From assembly GCF_002860165.1 (NCBI RefSeq), contig NZ_PGUZ01000004.1:1-64000 (forward strand): DNA of 64,000 nucleotides. Reading direction: 5' to 3'. The stretch is from Bacillus sp. V3-13 (lineage in GTDB: Bacteria > Bacillota > Bacilli > Bacillales > Cytobacillaceae). Every line of letters starts with the position of its first letter. The first letter of the stretch is position 1. The notes beneath the pieces were generated by a model that did no database searches, had not been told where the DNA came from, and saw only the letters and a list, made by a program, of their open reading frames with translations. Position numbers and translations under genes: made by a program. Below are positions 42,651 through 52,679 of this stretch, piece after piece.

Positions 42651-43724
42651 ATGAACGAGCAAACATTACAGCTTTTTAAAACGTTAACGGAGCTGCCCGG
42701 AACGGCGGGGAATGAGCATCAAGTCCGCAAGTTTATGCGTGAGCAATTGAGTCAATATGCCGATGAGGTGGTGCAGGACAAGCTTGGCGGAATTTTCGGC
42801 TTGAAAAAAGGGCCGGAAAACGGGCCAACGATCATGGTGGCAGGCCATATGGATGAAGTAGGCTTTATGGTTACATCCATCACCGATAACGGCATGCTCC
42901 GCTTCCAAACGATAGGCGGATGGTGGAGCCAGGTGTTATTGGCCCAGCTCGTGCAAATCATTACCGACAGAGGCCCGGTTATCGGCGTTATCGGATCGAT
43001 TCCCCCGCATTTGCTGGACGAAGCGAAACGGAATAAGCCAATGGAAATCAATAATATGCTGATTGACATTGGTGCAGATGACCGTGACGACGCTATCAAC
43101 ATCGGAATTAAGCCGGGCCAGCAAATCGTCCCGATCTGTCTGTTTACGCCGATGGCGAATAATAAAAAGATTTTGGCAAAAGCATGGGATAACCGCTATG
43201 GCTGCGGATTGGCGGTCGAGCTTTTAAAGGAAGTTAAGGATGACAAATTGCCAAATACGCTCTATTCCGGGGCAACGGTTCAGGAAGAGGTTGGTCTAAG
43301 GGGGGCGCAGACGGCCGCCAATATGATTAAACCCGATCTGTTTTTTGCCCTTGATGCAAGCCCGGCCAACGACATGTCAGGCGACAAAAACGAGTTCGGC
43401 CAGCTCGGCAAAGGTGCGTTATTGCGGATTTTCGACCGGTCGATGGTCACACATCGCGGTATGAGAGAGCTGGTTCTTGATACAGCTGAAACGAACGATA
43501 TTCCATACCAGTACTTTGTATCACCAGGCGGAACCGATGCCGGCCGTGTCCACATCTCCAATGAAGGTGTGCCAAGCGCAGTGATTGGCATCTGTTCCCG
43601 CTATATTCATACCCATGCCTCAATCATCCATGTCGATGATTATGCGGCGGCGAAGCAATTGCTGGTAAAGCTTATGAAAGCTTGCGACCGCTCGACAGTT
43701 GCGACAATCAAACAAAATAGCTGA
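42651..43724 (+). CDS. ytoP: M42 family glutamyl aminopeptidase/endoglucanase-type peptidase, YtoP
   Basis: A 357-aa cytoplasmic metallo-aminopeptidase that forms large oligomeric shells in the M42 family. Metal and catalytic residues can be seen: GHMDEVGFM near residue 66, DNRYGCG near 182, [11 protein letters not shown] near 211, LDASPAND near 235, and the C-terminal [14 protein letters not shown] with the last His ligand near 322. GAAGGAG precedes ATG 42651. Monocistronic or followed by the DUF84 gene. Confidence 0.92.
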   Translation: MNEQTLQLFKTLTELPGTAGNEHQVRKFMREQLSQYADEVVQDKLGGIFGLKKGPENGPTIMVAGHMDEVGFMVTSITDNGMLRFQTIGGWWSQVLLAQLVQIITDRGPVIGVIGSIPPHLLDEAKRNKPMEINNMLIDIGADDRDDAINIGIKPGQQIVPICLFTPMANNKKILAKAWDNRYGCGLAVELLKEVKDDKLPNTLYSGATVQEEVGLRGAQTAANMIKPDLFFALDASPANDMSGDKNEFGQLGKGALLRIFDRSMVTHRGMRELVLDTAETNDIPYQYFVSPGGTDAGRVHISNEGVPSAVIGICSRYIHTHASIIHVDDYAAAKQLLVKLMKACDRSTVATIKQNS

Positions 43725-43856
43725 TCATTAGGTTATAGCGGTTCTCGCGCATTTCCTTCATCACTTAAGTTGTAACTATGAAACAAAATAGCTGATCTGG
43801 GGGGAGGAGCTTGGTCAGTCCTCCTTTTACCATACTCAAAAAGGGTGAACAGTATC

Positions 43857-44372
43857 ATGAAGGTGATTATTGGATCAAAAAATCCGGCCAAGGTCTCGGC
43901 CGTTCAACAGGCGTTTGCAAATTTCCAGGCAGAAGTGATTAGCGCAGATGTGCCTTCCGGGGTGAGCGAACAGCCTTTCAGTGATGATGAAGCGATTGAG
44001 GGAGCTGTAAACAGAGCCATTCTTTCACTCGAAACAGGCCGCGGCGATCTTGGAATCGGGCTTGAAGGGGGAGTACAGGAATCGAGAAACGGCTTGTTGT
44101 TATGCAATTGGGGAGCACTGGTCCAGCCGGGAAAACCGCCAATTATCGCAGGTGGGGCAAGATTCGGGCTTCCGGAGGAAATTTCGCAGCGGCTGCGGGC
44201 AGGGGAAGAATTGGGCCCTGTTATGGATGATTATGCAAAAAAGGCAAATGTCCGCAAAAATGAAGGTGCGGTAGGCATTTTCACGTCCGGCATGGTCGAC
44301 AGGTCCGCAATGTTTTCCCATATCATGGATCTGTTAATCGGGCAGTACATTTACAGGCAAAATAATGAATGA
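43857..44372 (+). CDS. DUF84 family non-canonical purine NTP phosphatase (YjjX-like)
   Basis: A 171-aa protein of the YjjX/DUF84 group, which hydrolyses ITP and XTP and protects nucleotide pools. The N-terminus KVIIGSKNPAKVSAVQ binds the triphosphate in this fold; SGVSEQPFSDDEAIEGA and the segment IGLEGG carry the acidic metal residues. ATG 43857 is preferred, with AAGGGTGA upstream; four upstream codons are in frame. It is followed by a terminator. Confidence 0.88.
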   Translation: MKVIIGSKNPAKVSAVQQAFANFQAEVISADVPSGVSEQPFSDDEAIEGAVNRAILSLETGRGDLGIGLEGGVQESRNGLLLCNWGALVQPGKPPIIAGGARFGLPEEISQRLRAGEELGPVMDDYAKKANVRKNEGAVGIFTSGMVDRSAMFSHIMDLLIGQYIYRQNNE

Positions 44373-44382
44373 CTACCAGATG

Positions 44383-44422
44383 GGGACAGCTCTTCGGCAA
44401 TAAGAGACTGTCCCTCCTGAAT
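44383..44422 (+). terminator. Terminator after the DUF84 gene
   Basis: GGGACAGCTCTT pairs with AAGAGACTGTCCC with one bulge around CGGCAAT; T6 follows after a short gap. Confidence 0.7.
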
Positions 44423-44634
44423 TTTTTCTCCAGCTGCTGTGAATCTCACCGGCCAGGTATACGATTAACTCCATCCTTGTAAACCTCCTTTAGCGATCTT
44501 CCCTTCAGTTTACCATTTTAACCAGAATGTAACCAATCTGGTTATAAAATTCGTAAAGATGTATTGTCAGCCTATTAAAAAGAACGTTATGATAGGAAAG
44601 GAGAATCTGTGACTATTGCAGGGAGGAAAATAGT

Positions 44635-45159
44635 ATGAGAAAACACTATAAAGCAACCTTGCTTTTAGTGATTGCTGTTTTTTTACTCGGAGCATGTTCC
44701 GCATCTTTAAAAGAAGAACAAAAAGCTGCAGAAGCTGCTGTTGAGAAAGCTTTACACGGCGATGCAAAAAAAACAAACAAAAAAAATGACGATATCCGAT
44801 ACTATTTGCCGTTTGGCATGGAAATAGAAGATGAAGCAGAAAACAATATCGTGTTAAAAAATGGGGCAAAAACGTATCTGCTCTTCTATAACCAGCATGA
44901 AGGAAATAATAGTCAAGTAGTTTATGAGGCAACGGCCCAGCAGCTGAAGTATGATGTCAAGAAAACCTTTGCAAATGATGATCGCTTTGGGTTTTTATTG
45001 ATAAAAAAACTGGACAACAATAAGAATGAAGTGACGATTGGACTTGGCGGGGTAAAAATCACCTCTGAAGTGAAAACAAGAAGCTTGAAATCGGAAACTG
45101 AAATCATGGCGCAAATCGTCCGCTCAGTGCAATTCAACGAAAAGGAAGGGAGCAAATAG
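44635..45159 (+). CDS. Lipoprotein of unknown function
   Basis: A 174-aa lipoprotein with signal peptide and lipobox LLGAC (Cys at about residue 21). The mature part starts with a charged helix (residues 22-50) and continues as a mixed alpha/beta domain. No family recognised. The start is ATG 44635 with AGGGAGGA upstream. A terminator overlaps its stop codon. Its neighbour is another lipoprotein of sporulation type, but separate terminators suggest separate transcription. Confidence 0.75.
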   Translation: MRKHYKATLLLVIAVFLLGACSASLKEEQKAAEAAVEKALHGDAKKTNKKNDDIRYYLPFGMEIEDEAENNIVLKNGAKTYLLFYNQHEGNNSQVVYEATAQQLKYDVKKTFANDDRFGFLLIKKLDNNKNEVTIGLGGVKITSEVKTRSLKSETEIMAQIVRSVQFNEKEGSK

Positions 45160-45171
45160 CCCTTCCTTTTT
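45140..45171 (+). terminator. Terminator overlapping the lipoprotein stop codon
   Basis: AAAAGGAAGGG pairs perfectly with CCCTTCCTTTT. The left arm is part of the coding sequence; the right arm ends in the T run. Confidence 0.85.
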
Positions 45172-45293
45172 AATATGTCTGAAGCCATTACAGGTGTTAG
45201 TGAAAAACAGGCAATTTGTGTTTTGAAACTCCGAATAGTTTTGCTGATACTAGCCATGCTATGAATGCAAAAACATATTAAGGAGTGAACCCA

Positions 45294-46043
45294 ATGAAAA
45301 AAGGATGGAGCCTGTTCGTTTCAGCGCTATTGTTCTTCGGTTTGACTGGTTGCGGCATCGATAATAATGCTGGTGAGAATGCAAATAATGGCGCCGAACC
45401 GATCAGAGTCAGGACCAATAATGACAATAACGGGAATAATGGCAACAATCATAACGAGAGGGTACGGGTGTCAGACCGCGCGGCCCGGAATATTGAACGC
45501 ATGGACGAAGTAGATCAGGCACAAGTATTGCTTGCAAACAATAATGCCTATGTTGCCGTAAGGCTTGCTGATGATGCTAATAATGGCGGCGCAGGCGGCA
45601 ACAACAATGCCGGCGGAAATAACAACGGTGGCGGAAACGGGAATAACGATGCAAATGGCGCTGAGGACGGAATCGTTAATCAGACCAGAAACGGAACTGT
45701 AAACAATTTTACGGAAAACGGTGTGATTGATGGCAACGGTGATGCTGCGAACAATGACAACAATGGGAACAATCAGGGCAATGGCCAGGGAACCGGCAAT
45801 GAAGCCGGCACCGAGATGAATTTGGAGCAGAACAACTACGGTGAAGTATCTTCTCCTTTAGAACAAAAAATAGCCGATCAGGTTCGGGAAGCCGACAGGA
45901 ATATCCACCGGGTGTATATTTCAACGAATCCCGATTTTTATGACACAATGACCGGATATGCGGATGATATTGCGGGTGGACAGAACGATGAAGGACTTTT
46001 AGAAGATTTTAATAATACAGTCCGCGGACTTTTTGGAGACTAA
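45294..46043 (+). CDS. YhcN/YlaJ-type sporulation lipoprotein with Asn/Gly-rich insert
   Basis: A 249-aa lipoprotein. Lipobox LTGC is at about residue 18. A conserved domain of the YhcN/YlaJ family follows (VRVSDRAARNIERMDEVDQAQVLLANNNAYVAV split by linker), which is typical of proteins made in the forespore. A low-complexity region of Asn, Gly and Asp occupies about residues 90-170 and interrupts the domain; the rest of the domain resumes at PLEQKIADQVREADRNIHRVY. ATG 45294 has AAGGAGTGA upstream. A hairpin follows. Confidence 0.85.
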   Translation: MKKGWSLFVSALLFFGLTGCGIDNNAGENANNGAEPIRVRTNNDNNGNNGNNHNERVRVSDRAARNIERMDEVDQAQVLLANNNAYVAVRLADDANNGGAGGNNNAGGNNNGGGNGNNDANGAEDGIVNQTRNGTVNNFTENGVIDGNGDAANNDNNGNNQGNGQGTGNEAGTEMNLEQNNYGEVSSPLEQKIADQVREADRNIHRVYISTNPDFYDTMTGYADDIAGGQNDEGLLEDFNNTVRGLFGD

Positions 46044-46075
46044 GCACTCTCTGGAAAATGGCTGGCTAAAGATGA

Positions 46076-46116
46076 TCCCTCCTGTGTAGCCATAACGGCT
46101 TATGCTGGAGGGTTTC
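46076..46116 (+). terminator. Hairpin after the sporulation lipoprotein gene
   Basis: CCCTCC pairs with GGAGGG, with an inner AGCC/GGCT stem, followed by TTTC. Confidence 0.65.
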
Positions 46117-46359
46117 ATTGATTTTTTAACTTTTGTTTAAGCGTTGTCCCCTGATTCAAAGACCATAGCCAGCTGATGCCCCATATTTCTGAAGCAATTT
46201 TTGCGGTATATCATTGCAAACGAGTTTTTCTTGATGTGTCTAGTAAAAATTTTACCTTTGCTGAAAAAATATATTTCCTTTTGCTGCAATCCAGGCTTAA
46301 AATAGAAAAGCAACAGGTGTCTTTACACATGTAAAAAAATTGTGCTCAGGGGGAACAGA
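46117..46359. other. Leader region of the PTS-like permease gene
   Basis: No gene. A palindrome TTTACA-CA-TGTAAA lies at 46322-46335, about 25 bp before the start codon, and could be an operator. Confidence 0.45.
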
Positions 46360-47382
46360 ATGAAAGATTTTCTCAAAAGAAAAGGAGTAAGCCTTTCGCC
46401 AAAGGTATATTTTATTGACGCATTGAGCAGCATGACTTTAGGTTTATTCGCTTCCTTAATTATCGGCCTTATTATTAAAACGATTGGTGAACAAGCCGGG
46501 ATCGACTATCTCGTCCAAATAGGCACTACTGCAATGGACCTGATGGGACCGGCAATTGGGGCAGCAGTTGCCTACGGCCTGAATGCTCCGCCGCTTGTGT
46601 TGTTTTCCGCAATTGTGAGCGGAGCGGCAGGAGCAGCATTGGGCGGGCCTGCCGGCAGCATCGTCGCCGCGATGATCTCTACAGAAATTGGCAAACTGGT
46701 TAGTAAAGAAACGAAAATAGATATTATTGTTACTCCATTTGTGACTGTTTTTACGGGTTATACTGTCGCAGCTTTTATTGGGCCGGGAATTGCTTTTATG
46801 ATGAGCCGGCTTGGCGATTTAATTATGTGGGGTACCGAACAGAAGCCGATTGTGATGGGGATTGTTGTCGCTGTACTGGTCGGATTGGCACTATCGGGTC
46901 CGATTTCAAGCGCGGCACTAGCCTTAATGCTTGATCTTCATGGGATTGCCGCAGGGGCAGCAACGATTGGCTGTGCCTCACAAATGATCGGATTTGCCGT
47001 CAGCAGCTTCCGGGAAAATAAAATTGGCGGGCTTTTGGCGATTGGAATCGGAACCTCAAAGTTACAGATTCCGAATATAGTCAGGAACCCATTAATCTTA
47101 ATCCCGCCGACGGTTGCAGGCGCCCTGCTTGCCCCGCTTGGCACGACCGTTTTTTTGATGGAAAATAACGCGGCCGGAGCAGGAATGGGGACAAGCGGTC
47201 TTGTTGGGCAGATCATGACATTCACGACAATGGGATTCAGCGGTGATGTTTGGCTCAAGGTTGCCTTGTTGCATATCATTGGACCTGCGTTGGTCAGCTT
47301 GGTATTATCTGAATATATGAGGAAAAAACGCTGGATTAAACCAGGTGATATGCAAATCCAAACTGGGGGAGAAAGAAAATGA
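46360..47382 (+). CDS. PTS EIIC-like membrane permease
   Basis: A 340-aa integral membrane protein with about nine or ten helices, rich in Gly and Ala (GPAIGAAVAYGLNAPP, GGPAGSIVAAMIS). It belongs to a PTS EIIC-related family that lacks fused A and B domains, so the substrate and the energy source are unclear. ATG 46360 has CAGGGGG upstream. It overlaps the thioredoxin-like ytpP gene by four bases, which suggests co-expression. Confidence 0.82.
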   Translation: MKDFLKRKGVSLSPKVYFIDALSSMTLGLFASLIIGLIIKTIGEQAGIDYLVQIGTTAMDLMGPAIGAAVAYGLNAPPLVLFSAIVSGAAGAALGGPAGSIVAAMISTEIGKLVSKETKIDIIVTPFVTVFTGYTVAAFIGPGIAFMMSRLGDLIMWGTEQKPIVMGIVVAVLVGLALSGPISSAALALMLDLHGIAAGAATIGCASQMIGFAVSSFRENKIGGLLAIGIGTSKLQIPNIVRNPLILIPPTVAGALLAPLGTTVFLMENNAAGAGMGTSGLVGQIMTFTTMGFSGDVWLKVALLHIIGPALVSLVLSEYMRKKRWIKPGDMQIQTGGERK

Positions 47383-47693
47383 AAAAACTGGAATCAATTG
47401 AACAATTCCATGAGCTCCGCGATAGCGGAAAGCATATTTTTATGTTTTCAGCTGATTGGTGTCCTGACTGCCGTGTTATTGAGCCGATCTTGCCGGAGGT
47501 CGAGGCAAAGTTCAGCGATTATACATTTATCCATGTGGATCGGGATCAATTCATCGATCTTTGCGGCGAATTGGACGTATTTGGGATTCCAAGCTTTATC
47601 GCATACGAGAATGGCCGCGAGTTGGGCCGTTTCGTCAGCAAGGACAGAAAAACACAGGAAGAAATTGAAACATTCATTGCAGGATTATCATAA
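47379..47693 (+). CDS. ytpP: Thioredoxin-like protein YtpP
   Basis: A 104-aa thioredoxin-fold protein with the active site WCPDC (Cys28, Cys31) and the cis-Pro segment GIPSFIAY. It probably reduces or isomerises disulfides in the cytoplasm, perhaps on bacillithiolated proteins (inference). The start overlaps the end of the permease gene. A GC-rich terminator follows, then ytpQ, as in B. subtilis gene order. Confidence 0.92.
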   Translation: MKKLESIEQFHELRDSGKHIFMFSADWCPDCRVIEPILPEVEAKFSDYTFIHVDRDQFIDLCGELDVFGIPSFIAYENGRELGRFVSKDRKTQEEIETFIAGLS

Positions 47694-47704
47694 TCGGGAG
47701 CAAT

Positions 47705-47737
47705 CCCCTCCGTCTTTCAGCCAGGCGGAGGGGTTTT
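47705..47737 (+). terminator. Terminator of ytpP
   Basis: CCCCTCCG pairs perfectly with CGGAGGGG across a 13-base loop, followed by T4. Confidence 0.85.
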
Positions 47738-47780
47738 CCTCTATAGCAGTTAACTATAATCACGGCTCCTCAGAGGGGGA

Positions 47781-48584
47781 TTGAAATTGGATAGCAATAA
47801 ATTGAGAAAAGAGCTTGAAAAGAGACTTGGCGATCCGGCTCGTTCATTTACTTTTGATCGTGAAAAAGATACGCTGCGGATTGAGAACAAAAACACCGGA
47901 AAAGGAATCACCATTTCACTGCCGGGTATCATCGCCAAATGGCAGGTAGAAAAGGATAAAGCGATCGATGAGGTCGTCTATTATGTCGAAGAAGGGCTTC
48001 AGGCAATGGTGGAATCTGTTCAGCTCTCCGGGAAAGAAAAGAACATCTACCCGGTTATCCGCGCCGCCTCCTTCCCGACAGAGGCAGAGGAAGGGATTCC
48101 GCTTTTGTATGATAAACATACTGCCGAAACAAGAATTTACTATGCCTTTGATATGGGCAATACGTACCGGCTTATTGACGAGAAGCTGCTGCAAAAGGAA
48201 AACTGGGATGCGAACCGGGTCAGGGAGATTGCTTTGTTCAATGCCAGGGCACTGCCGATCAACATGAAAACCGATACTGTTGCAGGGAACACCTTCTATT
48301 TTTTGAATTCCAATGATGGTTATGATGCGTCCAGAATTTTGAACGAATCATTTTTAAAAGAGATGAAAAGCAAAGTGACCGGAACGATGACGGTCGCGGT
48401 TCCGCATCAGGATGTGTTAATTATCGGCGATATTCAAAATAACACAGGCTACGATGTGCTCGCCCAAATGACGATGAGCTTCTTTGCAAGCGGCCGGGTC
48501 CCGGTCACGGCGCTGTCATTTTTATACGAGAACGGCGAGCTGGAGCCGATTTTCATTTTGGGTAAAAACCGGAAAAGGGAGTAA
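47781..48584 (+). CDS. ytpQ: DUF1444 family protein YtpQ
   Basis: A 267-aa soluble protein of the DUF1444 family, function unknown. Family-typical segments are [36 protein letters not shown] and SVPHQDVLI-like [14 protein letters not shown]. The start is TTG 47781, which directly follows AGAGGGGGA; TTG 47787 has better spacing and is a real alternative. A terminator and repeat array 3 follow. In B. subtilis ytpR comes next; no ytpR is seen here. Confidence 0.88.
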   Translation: MKLDSNKLRKELEKRLGDPARSFTFDREKDTLRIENKNTGKGITISLPGIIAKWQVEKDKAIDEVVYYVEEGLQAMVESVQLSGKEKNIYPVIRAASFPTEAEEGIPLLYDKHTAETRIYYAFDMGNTYRLIDEKLLQKENWDANRVREIALFNARALPINMKTDTVAGNTFYFLNSNDGYDASRILNESFLKEMKSKVTGTMTVAVPHQDVLIIGDIQNNTGYDVLAQMTMSFFASGRVPVTALSFLYENGELEPIFILGKNRKRE

Positions 48585-48587
48585 GCG

Positions 48588-48615
48588 AAAAGCATGGCTT
48601 GGTGCCATGCTTTTT
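48588..48615 (+). terminator. Terminator of ytpQ
   Basis: AAAAGCATGGC pairs with GCCATGCTTTTT over TTGGT. Confidence 0.9.
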
Positions 48616-48630
48616 AATCCAATGAGCACT

Positions 48631-48746
48631 TTCGCTTAAATAAATGCTGTTTTCGCGCAATTATCGATTTTTCCGCTTAATTCCCGGGAGTTTTGCTTAA
48701 ATCATCACCAGTTCCGCTTAATTCCGCTCATTTATCGCTTAATTCG
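48631..48746 (+). repeat. Phased intergenic repeat array 3 (TTTCGCTTAAT family)
   Basis: Six units of 20-21 bp, with cores TTTCGCTTAAAT, TTTCGCGCAATT, TTCCGCTTAATT, TTTTGCTTAAAT, TTCCGCTTAATT and TATCGCTTAATT and unrelated 8-9 bp between them. Same family as array 1, 27 kb away. It begins about 15 bp after the ytpQ terminator. Confidence 0.85.
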
Positions 48747-48926
48747 AAAAAACAATCTATCTACTTATTTTACAATCCCTTATCCTGCTGGTTTTCCTGC
48801 AAAATAATAAATATTTTTTTCTCCAAATTTCAATAAATCAGCTCATTCCTTGATTTTATGTCGATATTTTAAAAATTACTGATAAAATAGATATGATATA
48901 CGAGAAAGAAGAAAGAGTGATAGATT

Positions 48927-51383
48927 TTGAGTTGGATTAAAAAGTTGTTTCACATGTTTAAAGATGAAGAGAGCGAATATCTTTCAAATAGAGATGAATT
49001 TGCCGGGATGCCTTATCCGGAAATGAAAAAGAGGCGTGGCAAAGATATGGCGACGAAGGTTGCGTATCAATATCCTAAAGGGCAGTTTCGGTTTCCGGTC
49101 ATTCCCGATGAAAGGGAGACACAGCCGCCAGGACAGAGCAAAACTGAACGCATACATAAAACAAATCGTCCAGTAGCCATTCAGCAAAAAGGTAAAGGAC
49201 AAGCAACTTTACATGACGACCGAAAGCCAGCTGTTTCAAATGTAGCGCGTCAGCCTTTTCGGCCAGTTGACATTCCGTCACCCGTATTTGGTTTGGCAAA
49301 ACAGAGTAAAGATGAGATCATCGTCCACGAAATAAGCAGTTTTGAGGCTAATAAAAGCCGATCAAGTGAAGCAGAATCTTATGTTTCCGATCATGAAACT
49401 CCTAAAGGCGAGTCTTCAGTTTTTCAGGGAGAAACCGGGTCTGGTCATCATTCTGTTTTCGAAAGTGACAGTTTGGTCAATCAGGGAGAAACCAGGTCTC
49501 ACCGCCATTCATTTTTCGAAGAGGAAGCAGCACAACAAATTTTTCAGAGAGACAGTGAATTTAACCGCGATCCTGTTTCCGAAAACGAAGCTCCAATCTC
49601 TTACGGAGAAACCGAATCTCACAGCAGTTCATTTTTAGGAAATGAAGCTCCTGATATTGAAAGATTTGAAGACACTTCAGTACCGGAAAAAACTGTCGGT
49701 AACCCCAGCCCGAAAGATGTGGAGCAACAATCGGAACCGCAGGCTCAACAATCACAGAAAGAAAGGCCGCATTTGCCGTTTAATGTCCTGATGCTTAAGC
49801 AGGATAAGCGGAAGCTGGAGGAAAAGCAGCATCCTTCAGCCAGAGAGCATTCCAGGAGCGAGACGGGGGAAATTGCACCTTCTTACGACAAACCGGCAAC
49901 AGGAACAGGCCCATATGCCGCGGCTAAAGAAGCTGAACCAAATCAGGATAACGCCCAAGGCTACACGCGTCCGGGTGTTAATTTACTCGAGCCTCCTGTT
50001 TTTTACGAATCGAATGAAGAGTGGCTGTTCGAACAGGAACAGCTGTTGAATGAAACGCTTGAGAATTTTAATGTCGGTGCCAGGGTGGTCAATGTGGTCC
50101 AAGGGCCGTCCGTCACCCGCTTTGAGGTCCAGCCTGATCCAGGGGTAAAGGTAAATAAAATTACCAATCTTTCAGATGATATTAAATTAAGCCTCGCTGC
50201 CAGGGACATCCGGATTGAAGCACCGATTCCGGGCAAGCATACGATCGGCATTGAAGTGCCGAACGAGAAAAGCCGGCCGGTATTGATCAGTGAAATCATC
50301 CAAAGCCGCGAGTTCAGAGACAGCGCATCGCCGCTGACGGCTGTTCTCGGGCTTGATATTTCCGGGGCACCGATTGTCACCGACTTGAAGAAAATGCCGC
50401 ATGGCCTGATTGCCGGTGCGACCGGTTCCGGAAAAAGTGTCTGCATCAATACGATTCTTGTCAGCTTGCTGTTCAAAGCAGATCCTGACCAGGTAAAATT
50501 ACTGCTTATTGACCCGAAAATGGTCGAGCTTGCACCATATAATCATATTCCGCATCTCGTCTGTCCGGTAATTACGGATGTAAAAGCAGCTACTGCTGCC
50601 CTGAAGTGGGCGGTGGAGGAAATGGAACGGCGCTATGAACTGTTTGCCCATACGGGTGTCCGCGATATTAACCGTTTTAATGAAATGGCCGAACAGCACA
50701 AGCGCTATTCGGATAAGCTGCCGTTCATCGTGATCATTATTGATGAGCTCGCAGATTTAATGATGATGTCGCCGGCCGATGTTGAAGAGGCGATTTGCCG
50801 GATTGCCCAAAAAGCGCGGGCGTGCGGAATTCATTTGATTATTGCGACACAAAGGCCGTCCGTGGACGTCATCACCGGTTTGATTAAGGCGAATGTGCCA
50901 ACCAGGATTGCTTTTTCTGTGTCTTCACAAATCGATTCAAGGACGATTATTGATATAAGCGGAGCCGAAAAGCTGCTTGGCCGCGGCGATATGCTGTTTC
51001 TTGAGAATGGCTCATCGAAGCCTGTCCGTTTGCAGGGAACGTATGTCTCAGATCTTGAAATTGATGATGTTGTTTCCCATGTGCGTGCACAGCGGGAGCC
51101 CGTTTATTTGTTTGAGCAGGGAGAGCTGCTGAAAAAAGCCGAGGCGGGCGAAGAGGAAGATGAACTTTTTTATGAAGCCTGCGAATTTGTTGTCAGCCAT
51201 GGGGCTGCTTCGACTTCAAGCCTGCAGCGCCGCTTCAAAATCGGCTACAATCGCGCCGCCAGGTTAATTGATATGATGGAACAGCATGGCTATATTTCTG
51301 AAGCGCGGGGCAGCAAACCGCGCGATGTCCTGATTACCGAAACGGAGCTTGAGGCACTGCAAGAGACTGGTCCAAACGATTAA
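48927..51383 (+). CDS. sftA: DNA translocase SftA (FtsK/SpoIIIE family, soluble form)
   Basis: An 818-aa translocase that moves chromosome ends away from the division septum. It lacks the N-terminal membrane helices of SpoIIIE. Residues 1-60 are conserved; about 60-330 form a variable polar linker with the thrice repeated GETxS..HSxF pattern (near residues 166, 190 and 227). The motor has Walker A GATGSGKS near 496 and Walker [11 protein letters not shown]. The C-terminal winged helix (gamma domain, [20 protein letters not shown]) reads SRS/KOPS-like DNA sequences. The start is TTG 48927. Confidence 0.93.
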   Translation: MSWIKKLFHMFKDEESEYLSNRDEFAGMPYPEMKKRRGKDMATKVAYQYPKGQFRFPVIPDERETQPPGQSKTERIHKTNRPVAIQQKGKGQATLHDDRKPAVSNVARQPFRPVDIPSPVFGLAKQSKDEIIVHEISSFEANKSRSSEAESYVSDHETPKGESSVFQGETGSGHHSVFESDSLVNQGETRSHRHSFFEEEAAQQIFQRDSEFNRDPVSENEAPISYGETESHSSSFLGNEAPDIERFEDTSVPEKTVGNPSPKDVEQQSEPQAQQSQKERPHLPFNVLMLKQDKRKLEEKQHPSAREHSRSETGEIAPSYDKPATGTGPYAAAKEAEPNQDNAQGYTRPGVNLLEPPVFYESNEEWLFEQEQLLNETLENFNVGARVVNVVQGPSVTRFEVQPDPGVKVNKITNLSDDIKLSLAARDIRIEAPIPGKHTIGIEVPNEKSRPVLISEIIQSREFRDSASPLTAVLGLDISGAPIVTDLKKMPHGLIAGATGSGKSVCINTILVSLLFKADPDQVKLLLIDPKMVELAPYNHIPHLVCPVITDVKAATAALKWAVEEMERRYELFAHTGVRDINRFNEMAEQHKRYSDKLPFIVIIIDELADLMMMSPADVEEAICRIAQKARACGIHLIIATQRPSVDVITGLIKANVPTRIAFSVSSQIDSRTIIDISGAEKLLGRGDMLFLENGSSKPVRLQGTYVSDLEIDDVVSHVRAQREPVYLFEQGELLKKAEAGEEEDELFYEACEFVVSHGAASTSSLQRRFKIGYNRAARLIDMMEQHGYISEARGSKPRDVLITETELEALQETGPND

Positions 51384-51483
51384 TTAATGGTATTCTGTAT
51401 TAGCATGTATTGAAGAATAGGGTTATCTTTATTTTTACTTAACGGGTTGTCCGGAATATTGACTTCTTTAGAGGAGCTTTGAA

Positions 51484-52581
51484 ATGAAAGAAATAGAATT
51501 GAAGTTAAAAGGTGAAATCCAGCGCTTGACGAACCACACCTTTAAATTCGATGAACGAGTGAAGGATGGGTGGTTTTCTGCCGTTTATTTTCTGAAAACG
51601 AGGGAAATTGTCCAGAAGTATCTTAAAGATAACATCGTCACTATGCAATTCTTCCAGAAAGAACATGCGGTGCTGTGTGGAACAGATGAAGTGATTGCGC
51701 TCATTAAAACATTTGCGGACCGCCCGGAGGATCTTGAAATCTATTCGTTAAAGGATGGGGACAAGATCAGTCCGTTCGAGACCGTTTTAACCGTTACAGG
51801 CCCTTACCAGAATTTCGGGTACCTGGAAGGAATCATTGATGGGATACTGGCGCGCCGGACATCGGTAGCGACGAATGTCTATAATGTTGTCAAGGCGGCG
51901 GGCATCTCCGGAAAGCAGAAACCGGTCATTTTTATGGGAGACCGTGATGACCATTTTACGACCCAGGCGGGCGACGGATATGCTGCCTATATTGGCGGTG
52001 CGACGGCCCAGGCGACCCATGCCATGAATGAATGGTGGGGCAAGCAAGGGATGGGGACGATGCCCCATGCGCTGATCCAGCTTTTTAACGGCGATATTGT
52101 CGCAGCGACAAAGGCTTATCAGGAAACATTCCCCGATGATGAATTAATTGCCCTTGTTGATTATAATAATGATGCGATTACCGATTCGTTAAAGGTTGCC
52201 CGTGCTTTCGGCGACGATCTGAAGGGGGTAAGGGTTGATACGTCGAGAACCCTTATCGACCAATACTTTTTGCGGAACCAGCACCTTTTAGGAACATTCG
52301 ATCCGCGCGGCGTTAACGCCGAGCTGATTTTTGGCTTGCGGAAGGCCCTGGATGATGAAGGCTATCACCATGTAAAAATAGTTGTCAGCGGCGGTTTTAA
52401 TGAAACAAGAATCATTGAATTTGAAAAAAATGGAGTTCCTGTTGATTTATACGGTGTTGGCGGCAGCCTTTTGAAGATTAACATTGGTTTTACAGGTGAT
52501 AATGTGATGTTAAATGGGAAGCACCAGGCAAAAGCCGGCCGGAAGTTACGGCCGAATCCCCGTCTTGAAAAAGTAGAGTAA
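51484..52581 (+). CDS. Nicotinate phosphoribosyltransferase-like protein
   Basis: A 365-aa enzyme related to nicotinate/quinolinate phosphoribosyltransferases, which join PRPP to the pyridine base in NAD synthesis or salvage. Visible segments are GDRDDHFTTQAGDGYAAY near 156, HALIQLFNGD near 196, DYNNDAITDSL near 223 and VVSGGFNETRI near 299. Main PncB proteins are about 490 aa, so this is a short paralogue and the exact base is uncertain. The start is ATG 51484 with AGAGGAGC upstream. Confidence 0.82.
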   Translation: MKEIELKLKGEIQRLTNHTFKFDERVKDGWFSAVYFLKTREIVQKYLKDNIVTMQFFQKEHAVLCGTDEVIALIKTFADRPEDLEIYSLKDGDKISPFETVLTVTGPYQNFGYLEGIIDGILARRTSVATNVYNVVKAAGISGKQKPVIFMGDRDDHFTTQAGDGYAAYIGGATAQATHAMNEWWGKQGMGTMPHALIQLFNGDIVAATKAYQETFPDDELIALVDYNNDAITDSLKVARAFGDDLKGVRVDTSRTLIDQYFLRNQHLLGTFDPRGVNAELIFGLRKALDDEGYHHVKIVVSGGFNETRIIEFEKNGVPVDLYGVGGSLLKINIGFTGDNVMLNGKHQAKAGRKLRPNPRLEKVE

Positions 52582-52679
52582 CATTCCGAAATTCGCTCAG
52601 ATCCAGCAGGATCATTTTTAATTGAAACTTTAGAAGACCGGCATGTTTTATCCGCCGGGAAAAGGCAGGGAGCATCCTT

